Of a stretch of DNA of 64,000 nucleotides, positions 46,887 through 54,279 are shown piece by piece. A program made the translations under genes and the position numbers. This stretch comes from UBA8958 sp964571695. Lineage in GTDB: Bacteria > Desulfobacterota > Syntrophia > Syntrophales > UBA8958. The notes under the pieces were generated by a model. The model searched no databases, was not told the origin of the DNA, and worked only from the letters and a program-made list of their open reading frames with translations. Within the stretch, counting starts at the first letter, position 1. Every line of letters starts with the position of its first letter. Where the stretch lies: the NCBI GenBank assembly GCA_964571695.1, contig CAZNDG010000004.1, positions 1 to 64,000 of the forward strand. Reading direction: 5' to 3'.

Positions 46887-47082
46887 TCCGGCAACTTCAG
46901 CAAATTTACCCGGTGTTATTGCGATAAACGCATCTGACTCAAGCTTGTTATCATTTAGCGCCGAGTTCAGTTCGTTGATTGCTTCATCAAACCCGTCGTA
47001 CCCAAGCTGAAATACTTGGAAATTGATAAGACATTGCTTTTGATGGTTTGGAGTATATGGGGGATCACTGCTGTCCGAATTA

Positions 47083-47365
47083 TCAGAAAGCAAAATTTGT
47101 CTGCTCCTGTACATAAGGCAACGGGGGCGTTTCGTAAGGTTCATCTAACCAGCGCCAAAAATCTCGATGAGTAAAGAGATTCATTCTCAACAGGGCAACA
47201 AGATTGGATAAAGACCAACAGAAAGAAGCCTTGAGCTGGCAATACCGGAGGATTAGCATGGCAATGAGTGCTGTCCAAATTTGAATTTTCACGGCATTAG
47301 CCGTTGTTCCCACAAAGGTTTTGATCTTCAGATTCTGTTTGAGGGCCTTAAAAAACAACTGTCGG
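47083..47365 (-). pseudogene. C-terminal remnant of an IS4-type transposase
   Basis: Reading from the 3' boundary of the outer group II intron, the frame gives RQLFFKALKQNLKIKTFVGT, IQIWTALIAMLILRYCQLKA and LLRMNLFTHRDFWRW. This is the C-terminal part of an IS4-family DDE transposase, after the catalytic Glu region. The rest of the transposase is not found on the other side of the intron. No terminal inverted repeats were identified. Confidence 0.75.
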
Positions 47366-47424
47366 GTAAAGGACTGGCGCGGTTCCTGGGCATATTCCCG
47401 GCCCGTTTCCAGCCCCTCCCCATA

Positions 47425-47458
47425 GGAACTGCTCGTGAGGTTTTCCCTCAAGCAGCTC
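47425..47458 (-). ncRNA. Domain V of the outer group II intron
   Basis: A 34-nt hairpin starts GAGCTGCTTGAGG, has a GAAA tetraloop and returns with cctcacgagcagttcc. Its size, loop and 2-nt bulge position fit group II domain V, the catalytic core, and it precedes the 3' end by about 60 nt. Confidence 0.85.
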
Positions 47459-47513
47459 GCCCAGCAGTCTTCTCCGAAAGGGTTATGAGTCCTGGTGATG
47501 TCAGCGGCCACTT

Positions 47514-48062
47514 TCACGAATAGGCCTCCACGTTTTGCAGGGGGTGGATTTTCCAATCCCAAAACAGCCCCAACACGCCATAGAGATACTCGTTACTCCA
47601 CCGCCGCCAACCCACGCTTCGTTTCTGCCTGCGCTTTCGCCGTGTCAGCAGTGTCCTGACCTTCATTTCCAGATAGTCCCGGACTTCGCTGAATGCCCGA
47701 CTTGAATTGCCAACCCGGAAGTACTCAACCCATCCGGCCAAGCTGGCATTGATCCTCTTGATCAAGTCTTCAGCAGGGGTGGCTCCCCCGAGTTGAATGA
47801 TCTCTCGAATCTTTGCCTTGATGGCCTTGCGGGCTTTCTTCTTCGGTGTCAGCAAAATGTAGTGCCGGGTCTTTTCACGGTTCAATATACGCCGGAAATC
47901 AAACCCGAGGAATCCAAAGGTACCACCATCAAGCATGTTCACCACCTTCGTCTTCTCCATGTTCAGCTTCACGCCTAACGGCTCTATCTGTTCACAGAGG
48001 CGTTGCAGGGCTCTTTCCGCAAAGCCTCGCTTGGTATGGTGCCCGCTTACGGTGATCACAAG
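47514..48062 (-). CDS. ltrA: Outer intron reverse transcriptase/maturase, 3' part
   Basis: Beginning exactly at the inner intron boundary, the frame reads LVITVSGHHTKRGFAERALQ and continues through KLNMEKTKVVNM and TFGFLGFDFRR. The group II maturase domain X follows (about the last 100 residues, SLAGWVEYFRVG, WRRWSNEYLYGVLG). It is the second half of the reverse transcriptase whose first half is at 49941-50747. Joined, they give about 451 residues with no HNH endonuclease domain. On its own it has no natural start. Confidence 0.85.
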   Translation of the reverse strand, partial: LVITVSGHHTKRGFAERALQRLCEQIEPLGVKLNMEKTKVVNMLDGGTFGFLGFDFRRILNREKTRHYILLTPKKKARKAIKAKIREIIQLGGATPAEDLIKRINASLAGWVEYFRVGNSSRAFSEVRDYLEMKVRTLLTRRKRRQKRSVGWRRWSNEYLYGVLGLFWDWKIHPLQNVEAYS

Positions 48063-48101
48063 GTGAGTAGCCCGGGGGAATCCCACCCCCAGGCCCTCTC
48101 A

Positions 48102-48135
48102 GAACCGGACGTGAACCTCTCAGCTCATCCGGCTC
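48102..48135 (-). ncRNA. Domain V of the inner group II intron
   Basis: The 34-nt sequence starts GAGCCGGATGAGCTGAGAGG and ends with cgtccggttc. The long stem pairs gagccgga with tccggttc and encloses the expected bulge and short distal loop. It lies about 40 nt before the intron 3' end, as in known introns. Confidence 0.9.
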
Positions 48136-48138
48136 CCA

Positions 48139-49386
48139 TTATCCAGCCGCAGGCATAATCCCCATCTTCCAGTGGACAAAGAGTTGAGGTTCTCGTCTTG
48201 CGACGCTCCCCAGCCAATATTCTGCCCGCCGGTGATGCCGAGTGAGCCTTTTGTATTTCCGCCGAGCCCAGTGCACCAACGCCCGGTTCATGTGTCTCAG
48301 TACGGGATACAATGCCGATTTGTAAAAACGCCCATAGTAGTTGATCCATCCCCGCAAAACAGGATTAAACATGTGAGAGAAATCCTCAAGTGTTTTATCC
48401 GGTTTGAGATGCAGCCGCCACTGCCGAATGGTCTGGCGCATCACTTTGCCAGCCTTGTTGCTCACCCCAGGGGTAAAGCTGATAAAGAACTTGGCGTAAC
48501 GATTCTTGGATCGCCGTGGTCGAAAGGTGTATCCCAGAAAGTCAAACTTCGTTTCCGGAAAATTTCCACTCCGGTCATCATCCTTACAGTACACAATGCG
48601 TGTCTTGTCCGGATGAAGTTCCAGCAGACATTCTCTAAATCGTTCCTGTAATTGCTCCAGCAGTTCTTCCGCCTCCTTCCAGGTGCGACAGTGGGTTATT
48701 CCATCATCAGCATATCGTGCCCAAGGATTTTGAGGTCGATTCCTCTTCATCCACATATCAAACACATAGTGAAGAAACAGGTTTGCCAGCAAGGGACTGA
48801 TGACCCCTCCTTGGGGAGTCCCCGTTTGTCGCTCTATCACCCGCCCATCATCCTTCTGAAATGGCGCCTTGAGCCACCGCTCAATGTAGAGCAGCAACCA
48901 TTTACAGTCAGTATGTGCCTTGACGGCCCGCATAAGCAGAGAATGGTCGATGTTGTCGAACAGTCCTTTGATATCAAACTCCAGCACCCAGTCGTACCGC
49001 CAGCAGCGCTCCCGCGTGACGGCTACTGCGTCTATTGCCGATTTTCCAGGTCTGTAACCATATGAGTCCGGATGAAAATACGGCTCCACCAGAGGCTCAA
49101 AATACATCTTGGCCACCATCTGGGCAATGCGATCAGCTACCGTAGGAACACCAAGAATACGTTTTCCTCCATTCTTTTTCGGTATTTCTACCACTTTGAC
49201 TGGAGGGGGAAAGTAACTCCCCGATGACATGCGATTCCAGATCTTGTAGAGATTATTTTTCAAATTCTCCTCAAACACTGTCAGCGACACATCATCAATT
49301 CCCGATGCCCCCTTGTTCGCCTTCACATGCTTGTAGGCTTCCCACACTGCATGCTTGGAAATCTCATACGACTTTGTTTTGTCCAT
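48139..49386 (-). CDS. ltrA: Group II intron reverse transcriptase/maturase (inner intron)
   Basis: A complete intron-encoded protein of about 415 residues. Reverse transcriptase blocks are visible: KKNGGKRILGVPTVADRIAQ, LEFDIKGLFDNIDHSLL, TGTPQGGVISPLLANLFLHY and the catalytic ARYADDGI. Maturase domain X follows (MFNPVLRGWINYYGRFYKSA). No HNH endonuclease domain is present. GGGAGGAG precedes the ATG at 49386; an upstream in-frame start at 49413 lacks such a site. The protein should help splice and move the inner intron. Confidence 0.93.
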   Translation of the reverse strand: MDKTKSYEISKHAVWEAYKHVKANKGASGIDDVSLTVFEENLKNNLYKIWNRMSSGSYFPPPVKVVEIPKKNGGKRILGVPTVADRIAQMVAKMYFEPLVEPYFHPDSYGYRPGKSAIDAVAVTRERCWRYDWVLEFDIKGLFDNIDHSLLMRAVKAHTDCKWLLLYIERWLKAPFQKDDGRVIERQTGTPQGGVISPLLANLFLHYVFDMWMKRNRPQNPWARYADDGITHCRTWKEAEELLEQLQERFRECLLELHPDKTRIVYCKDDDRSGNFPETKFDFLGYTFRPRRSKNRYAKFFISFTPGVSNKAGKVMRQTIRQWRLHLKPDKTLEDFSHMFNPVLRGWINYYGRFYKSALYPVLRHMNRALVHWARRKYKRLTRHHRRAEYWLGSVARREPQLFVHWKMGIMPAAG

Positions 49387-49940
49387 CGGCTCCTCCCATT
49401 GCTGGTTGACCAATCGTCAAAACCGGATAACACAGCCCCTTTGCTCCACCTCCATTACAGAAGCTTCTTCGCTCATACGGGCTGTTCCGCCCCTATACGC
49501 CGCATCGGTACTCTCATCCTTGTGGGGCCTCCACTTGGATTTCTCCCTTAGCATCGGCGTCGTAGGTTCCCACGTTCTACACAAAAGCCTATGTCACGTT
49601 CGCGCCGCCTCCGTACCGGCCACCGCCTGATCAGTAAGCAGGTTTCCTCCAGGCTTATCCCAGGTTAACGACTCCCCCCTGGTTTTGATGACGTTCCTAC
49701 GCTTTCGACACTTTATCAGCGGTTCACTGGTGTTCGTCTCCGTGACACTCACCTGACGAAGTCTTGCTTCGCCTTTTCCTTAACGCTCACCACCATGGCT
49801 TTTGTCCACAGCAGCTTAAGGTGGTTTGAAGCCTCCACCTGCATGGCGGGGCTCCGAGGGGCCTTCCCTCATCTTCTGTGCAGCATGACACAGATTCAGT
49901 GGACCTTTACGGCCTCCTTTCTGCGCCTTCGTGGCGCACG

Positions 49941-50747
49941 GTCATCAGCGTAGTTGACGATGTGCGCCGACCAGCGTCGCTCACACCCCCATTGCTTCCA
50001 TCCCAGAATGAACCGTCGCATGTACAGGTTCGACAGCAACGGGGAAATGGGTGCGCCTTGGGGAATGCCACGCCCGGCGTCCCGGTTGGACGTTGTCCGT
50101 TTCCGGTGGCCATGTCCGTCGTCTTCCTCGACCGGAGCCTCCAGCCATTGTTTGATGAGGTGCAATATGTGCCTGTCCGATATCCGGCGGGCAACGCTCT
50201 TCATCAGTTCTTTGTGCGGAATGCTGTCAAAATATCCCGACAGGTCTGCATCAATGACGTGTTGGTGTCCGGTCGTAAGCAGTCGATGGACTGCTTTTAC
50301 CGCATCCTGCGCCCCCCGCTCTGCCCGGTAGGCATATTGCTCCGGTTGCAGATCCACAGCAAAGATGGGCTCCAAAACAATCAAGGCCGCTGTCTGAACC
50401 ACGCGATCGGTGATTGTCGGTATCCCCAGGGGTCGCTGTTTACCGTTCGGCTTCGGAATCCAGACCCTCTTGACCGCTTCCGGTCGGTAGTCCTTCTTCT
50501 TCAACCGTTCCGCCAGTTCCCCAAGCCATTGTTCTTCTTCCGATGCTTCGATATCCTCAAAACGCACTCCGTCCACGCCGGCTGCACCCTTGTTGGCCTT
50601 GCAGCTTCGGTAGGCATAGTCGAGTACGTCTTGTCGGTATATCTTGTCATAAAGAAGATAGAACCGGAACTCGGGTTCTCCCTTCGCTTTGGCACGTAAC
50701 GCCGTCTGTAATTTCTGAACGCTTTCTGGAGTTTGCAGGTTTCCCAA
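49941..50747 (-). CDS. ltrA: Outer intron reverse transcriptase, 5' part
   Basis: These 269 codons encode the N-terminal half of a group II intron reverse transcriptase: ANKGAAGVDGVRFEDIEASE, PKPNGKQRPLGIPTITDRVV, VIDADLSGYFDSIPHKEL and GIPQGAPISPLLSNLYMRRF, ending with the catalytic VNYADD. The inner intron follows immediately. Unspliced, translation would run into the inner intron and stop near 49896, giving a truncated, inactive protein. The rest is at 47514-48062. Confidence 0.9.
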
Positions 50748-51441
50748 TCTCCTGTCCTTTCTTACTTGATGCGTTTATCTTGAACCAAGGCCCCTTCCCT
50801 CCATCGGCATTACCCGATTTCGATGGTAGTACGGGCCTCTCCGCCACCCCATCACACCCGGCCTGTCCCTCGCGGGAGTCCGGTTGATCTTGTTCAGATC
50901 ACGTCATGGGGCTTCCCGTGTTGCGTCTGTTTCCCCCTTTCATGCATGCCATCGCCAATACCCCGATGGAACCACAGGCTGCGTTTCACTCTCTTCGCCT
51001 GTAGCGGCGGCCTTCCCCGTGGTTCTGCCGGGTCGGCTTCCACATTGAACTTTTCGAGGCCTGCTCAGCATTCACTCACGTTACGGCCTGCACGTTCGCC
51101 AAGTCCCTGAGGACCCTCTACACCGGAGGCTTCAGCCGCTTCGTTGCCTCCACGACTGTTCCGATTGCTACCGGCTGGAGTGAAAGTTGCCGGGCGGGAT
51201 TCGCACCCGCTGAAAAACAGCGCCTTTGCACGGCGCACAGAACGTACATTCTATTTGTCAAGGTAGATTTTCACGGGGAGGATCGCTGATTATGCATCGA
51301 AGTCTTGCATCCATTCAATAATGCTCATTCTATTGACTTCAGGAAGGCAACAATACCACCTCTACACAAAATAATCACGACCAAAAGTAAGCACCTTTCT
51401 CGTAAGCGTCTAATTAACCGCATCTTCACAGCAACACAAAA

Positions 51442-51795
51442 TTATGTCATCCGCTCCAGGGCCTCCGCCTCCTCGACGGGCTTCAGATCCTTGCGCTGGA
51501 GGTTTTCCACGAGGGCTATTTCATCGGCGCTTCCCTCGACGAGCAGGGCGGGGATCACATTTACCCCGACTTTTTTCGCCGCCTCGATGCGCCGGTCCCC
51601 GGCCACGATGTTCAGCCAGCCCTGATCGCCGGGCCGGAAAAGAACGGGCTGGAGGATGCCGTGTTTCTTGATGGAGGCGGCCAATTCCTCCAGGGCTTCG
51701 GAATCGAAGTATTTACGTGGTTGATTGGGGTCTTTGCGGAAGTCGATGACGTATATGTTATAGAGTTTGCCTTTTTCATATTGCGGAACGGCCAT
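51442..51795 (-). pseudogene. ParB-like N-terminal fragment
   Basis: This 117-residue frame has a ribosome-binding site (AAGAGGA) close to the ATG. It encodes a ParB/Spo0J N-terminal domain: DPNQPRKYFDSEALEELAAS, VAGDRRIEAAKKVGVNVIPA and ALVENLQRKDLKPVEEAEAL. It stops directly after ERMT, where the DNA-binding helix-turn-helix should begin, at about 200 bp from the outer intron end. A small stand-alone ParB-fold protein is possible, but truncation is more likely. Confidence 0.78.
51592..51727 (-). repeat. 136-bp direct repeat in ParB-like remnants, copy 2
   Basis: Partner of 44052-44187, with one mismatch. The two copies bracket about 7.4 kb containing the ATPase remnant, the MBL-fold gene, the IS4 remnant and the nested introns. 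Confidence 0.9.
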
Positions 51796-52040
51796 GTCCT
51801 CTTTTCCTCATGATGCACCCGGTTTGATGAAACGCTTACAAGCTATGATAAGAAAATCCCTTTAATTGGCAAGCAATATTTGACCGCAAGGCTTTTCCCT
51901 CTCTAACAGAACACAATCCGACCGACGCCGGCAAGGACCCGGCTATTGATTCCATCAGGCCGGACCGCCGATGCGTCCTTTGTCGCAACGGCAGGAGGAG
52001 GGGGGGATCAGAAGGGCAGGATGCTTCTCATCAGAAGCCT

Positions 52041-52448
52041 TCACTTCAGGATCTTAACCTTGGTCTGACTGGGAGCTGCCTGGGAACCCATGGGGGCGTT
52101 GGGCGGGGAACCGTTGTGGGCGGTCGTATCGTTCAGGCGGACGGCCGGCGGACCCTGAATATATACAGAGGTACTGCCCGAGGTGTACTTCACCTTGCCC
52201 TTGATCTTGTTGGAAACGAGGCCGCCGGCGCTGCCCGCCTCATCCCCCGAACTCGTCGGATAAACGGTCTTTTGATTGAATGCCTTCATCCCGTTGATCA
52301 GCACCTTTGAAGAGCAGGTAGAAGACTGGGCGGTGGGACAGTTGGCAATGTTCGGGTACGGAACGGGAACCGGACCGGCCGGCGTCGGCGTCTTGCACGT
52401 GTCGGGAAAGGCCTGACACATCCCTTTTTCTAAAGTGGCAGCAAACAT
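52041..52448 (-). CDS. PAAR-like DUF4150 protein (type VI spike tip)
   Basis: The 135-residue protein matches DUF4150, a PAAR-like family that caps VgrG spikes. It has the conserved start CKTPTPAGPVPVPYPNIANC, a Gly/Ser-rich centre and SVYIQGPPAVRLNDTTAHN near the end. There is no toxin extension at the C-terminus. It is the last gene of the spike operon, three bases after the DUF3540 stop. A separate effector might be loaded elsewhere; none follows in the 240 bp before the ParB fragment. Confidence 0.88.
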   Translation of the reverse strand: MFAATLEKGMCQAFPDTCKTPTPAGPVPVPYPNIANCPTAQSSTCSSKVLINGMKAFNQKTVYPTSSGDEAGSAGGLVSNKIKGKVKYTSGSTSVYIQGPPAVRLNDTTAHNGSPPNAPMGSQAAPSQTKVKILK

Positions 52449-52451
52449 TTC

Positions 52452-53078
52452 TCACCCCAGATGAATCTTTTCACCATCCATTTTCAGACGTTTTTCAGCA
52501 CGGATGCTGGCATTTTTCGCCGTAAGGGAGAAAATGCCTTCCACGACGGTGCGCAAACGGCCCATCCGCCGCTCTTCAAAATCCCGCACCCGACGATAGG
52601 ATCTTTCCAGTTCCTCCACAAGGCGCTCGCAAACCGTCTCCACGGCTTTGGCAACGGTCCGGATCTTCGTGAAACGGCTTTCCATAACTTCACCCTGGAG
52701 CATGCAGGCGGCGATATGGGCCTGACCGGTGCGGGCCGCCAGGGAAACGCTCGGCGCTGCCACGGATATTTCCTTCCCGGCACGGATTTTCAAGACCTCA
52801 GGTCCCAGGACCATGGATGCCCCGGGGGTGGAGAGGCAAGCATCAGCTTCCGGGCGGGTTCTACTCAACACCGACAGGATGAAAACCGGGCCGGCAGATG
52901 CGGATGCCGTCAACACAACATCCCCTGCCTCCGGTTCAAGGAGACAGCCGGCGGCCCGGCAGGCCCTGGTAAGGACGTGCTCACGAAGGACGATATAGTC
53001 TTCTCCGCTCCGCATTTTGACCTCCGCCGGATGCAGGGACATCTCTCCTTGGGACAGTGACGCGGCTAGGGCCTTCAT
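52452..53078 (-). CDS. DUF3540 protein of the type VI spike operon
   Basis: The 208-residue protein matches DUF3540, a family nearly always found beside DUF2169, pentapeptide and DUF4150 genes in type VI clusters. The N-terminal half is beta-rich (LEPEAGDVVLTASASAGPVF, SVAAPSVSLAARTG), and a charged helical stretch (about residues 135-185, ERLVEELERSYRRVRDFEER) follows. AAAGGAG precedes the ATG. The function is unknown; an adaptor or chaperone between VgrG and cargo is a common proposal. Confidence 0.82.
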   Translation of the reverse strand: MKALAASLSQGEMSLHPAEVKMRSGEDYIVLREHVLTRACRAAGCLLEPEAGDVVLTASASAGPVFILSVLSRTRPEADACLSTPGASMVLGPEVLKIRAGKEISVAAPSVSLAARTGQAHIAACMLQGEVMESRFTKIRTVAKAVETVCERLVEELERSYRRVRDFEERRMGRLRTVVEGIFSLTAKNASIRAEKRLKMDGEKIHLG

Positions 53079-53205
53079 GGGTTGCTCCTTTCCTTGATAA
53101 GTTGTTTAATTTTCGTTGAAAAAAGCCTGTATGACGCAATATCCTTCTGCAAATAGTCATTTTCTTAGCTCATCACATTCTGCACTTACAAAACATCCGC
53201 CCTGC

Positions 53206-54279
53206 CTATCTCAGGGGCGGCGAAGGCTGCCATTTTTCGGCCATCAACAGCTCCTTGTCAGGCTGCCGGATGAGGGAAAGGTCAACACCCTCCCAGCGGG
53301 CTTCGGATCGCGCCGCCCCATCAAGGCTCGCCTGTTCCAGCAAGGCCGCGGTAAAATCCGCTCCCCCCAGGTCGGCATAGGATAAATCGGCATGGGATAG
53401 ACGGGCAGCGCGGAAGATCGCCTTCCGGCACACCGCCCGGGTCAGCCGGGCGCCCGTCAGTACGGCGGAAGAAAAATTCGCCCCGTCAAGGCGGCTGTCG
53501 GTAAAATCGGCATCCATAAGCCCGGAGCCGGCGAAGGCAGTGTCGATGGCCACGGCCCCTTCAAAGCGGGCCGCCCAGGCGTCGATTCCCGACAGATCGG
53601 CGCCGGAAAGGTCTGCTCCTTCGAATCCCGTCTGGGTAAGGATAAGCCCGGCCAGATCGGCGCCTCTGAGATCAGCGCCTTCAAAAGATGCCATGACGAG
53701 AATGCAGCCCGCAAGAGACAAGCTCTTTAGATCCGTATTGTTGAAAGATGTCTTCGAACAGTCGGTATGGCAGAAAACGGCCCCGGCAAGTTTTGCACCC
53801 TCTAAATCCGCCAGGGAAAGGTTGGCGTCGGAGAGATCGGCGCAGGTCAAATCAGCAGCCGTCAGGGAAGCCATCCGGAAAGACGACCCCACCAGGGATG
53901 CGCCGGCCAGATTGACATCGTTACTCTCCGCGTAATCCAGGAGGGCGCCCTTGAGGTTCGCCTTTCTCAAATCGGCCCTTTCCAGAAGCGCCCCGGTCAT
54001 ATTGCTCCCGGAAAGATCGAGGGCGGCCAGATCGGCGCCGGCCAGGTTTGCCCCCGAGAGATTGACCCCAGCGAGGTACGCCCCGGAGAATTTACAGGCC
54101 GTGAATGACGCACCCGCAAGGTCGGCCCCGGCAAGCTTGCATCCCGCCAAAGAAATCCTTTCGCAAACCCGTCCGGAAAGGGAGATGCCGGTAAGATCCA
54201 AACCGGAAAGATCGATCCCCGTCAGGATCCTGTTTTCGGCGATATAGAGGATCAACTCGTCTTTCGTGAGCCTGGTCAT
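53206..54279 (-). CDS. Pentapeptide-repeat protein of the type VI spike operon
   Basis: Nearly all of the 357 residues are A(D/N)LxX pentapeptide repeats, predicted to form a long right-handed quadrilateral beta-helix; an example is LSGANLAGADLAALDLSGSN. The first 20 residues and the last 25 or so are non-repetitive. It overlaps the DUF2169 gene by four bases (ATGA), so the two are translated together. Pentapeptide proteins in these clusters may be structural partners of VgrG or effector carriers; the role is not settled. Confidence 0.9.
   Translation of the reverse strand: MTRLTKDELILYIAENRILTGIDLSGLDLTGISLSGRVCERISLAGCKLAGADLAGASFTACKFSGAYLAGVNLSGANLAGADLAALDLSGSNMTGALLERADLRKANLKGALLDYAESNDVNLAGASLVGSSFRMASLTAADLTCADLSDANLSLADLEGAKLAGAVFCHTDCSKTSFNNTDLKSLSLAGCILVMASFEGADLRGADLAGLILTQTGFEGADLSGADLSGIDAWAARFEGAVAIDTAFAGSGLMDADFTDSRLDGANFSSAVLTGARLTRAVCRKAIFRAARLSHADLSYADLGGADFTAALLEQASLDGAARSEARWEGVDLSLIRQPDKELLMAEKWQPSPPLR

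Larger units (their letters stand above)
46613..47082. other. Gene-poor region with repeat remnants
   Basis: About 470 bp, AT-rich. It holds a partial copy of the MITE-like end (46831-46856), a GC-rich palindrome (46866-46886), and a minus-strand open frame containing FQLGYDGFDEAINELNSALN with no recognised family. Confidence 0.5.
48063..49939 (-). mobile_element. Inner group II intron
   Basis: The intron starts GTGCGCC (49939) and ends GGGCTACTCAC (48063), both typical group II termini, and is 1877 nt long. It holds its own reverse transcriptase and a textbook 34-nt domain V. It interrupts the reverse transcriptase gene of the outer intron between the codons for YADD and the following LV. 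One extra C at 49940 separates the GAC codon from the GTGCG start. Splicing at the canonical ends would therefore add one base and shift the frame, unless the actual junction is one base earlier. Confidence 0.9.
47366..51238 (-). mobile_element. Outer group II intron, interrupted by a second intron
   Basis: The minus-strand intron begins GTGCGCCG at 51238. It ends ...CCAGTCCTTTAC at 47366, preceded by a domain V hairpin (47425-47458) and a domain VI-like stem (gggctgg pairing with ccagtcc). Its reverse-transcriptase gene is split by another intron at 48063-49939. Without that insertion the element is about 1996 nt, normal for an ORF-bearing group II intron. The 490 bp between its 5' end and the reverse transcriptase start are ribozyme domains I-IV. 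The 3' exon is an IS4 transposase tail; the 5' exon is not recognisably the same gene, so exons may have been rearranged. Confidence 0.85.

Noticed and set aside
49896..49940. Continuation of the outer reverse transcriptase frame past YADD as real protein
   Set aside because: These codons belong to the 5' end of the inner intron and do not resemble reverse transcriptase sequence.
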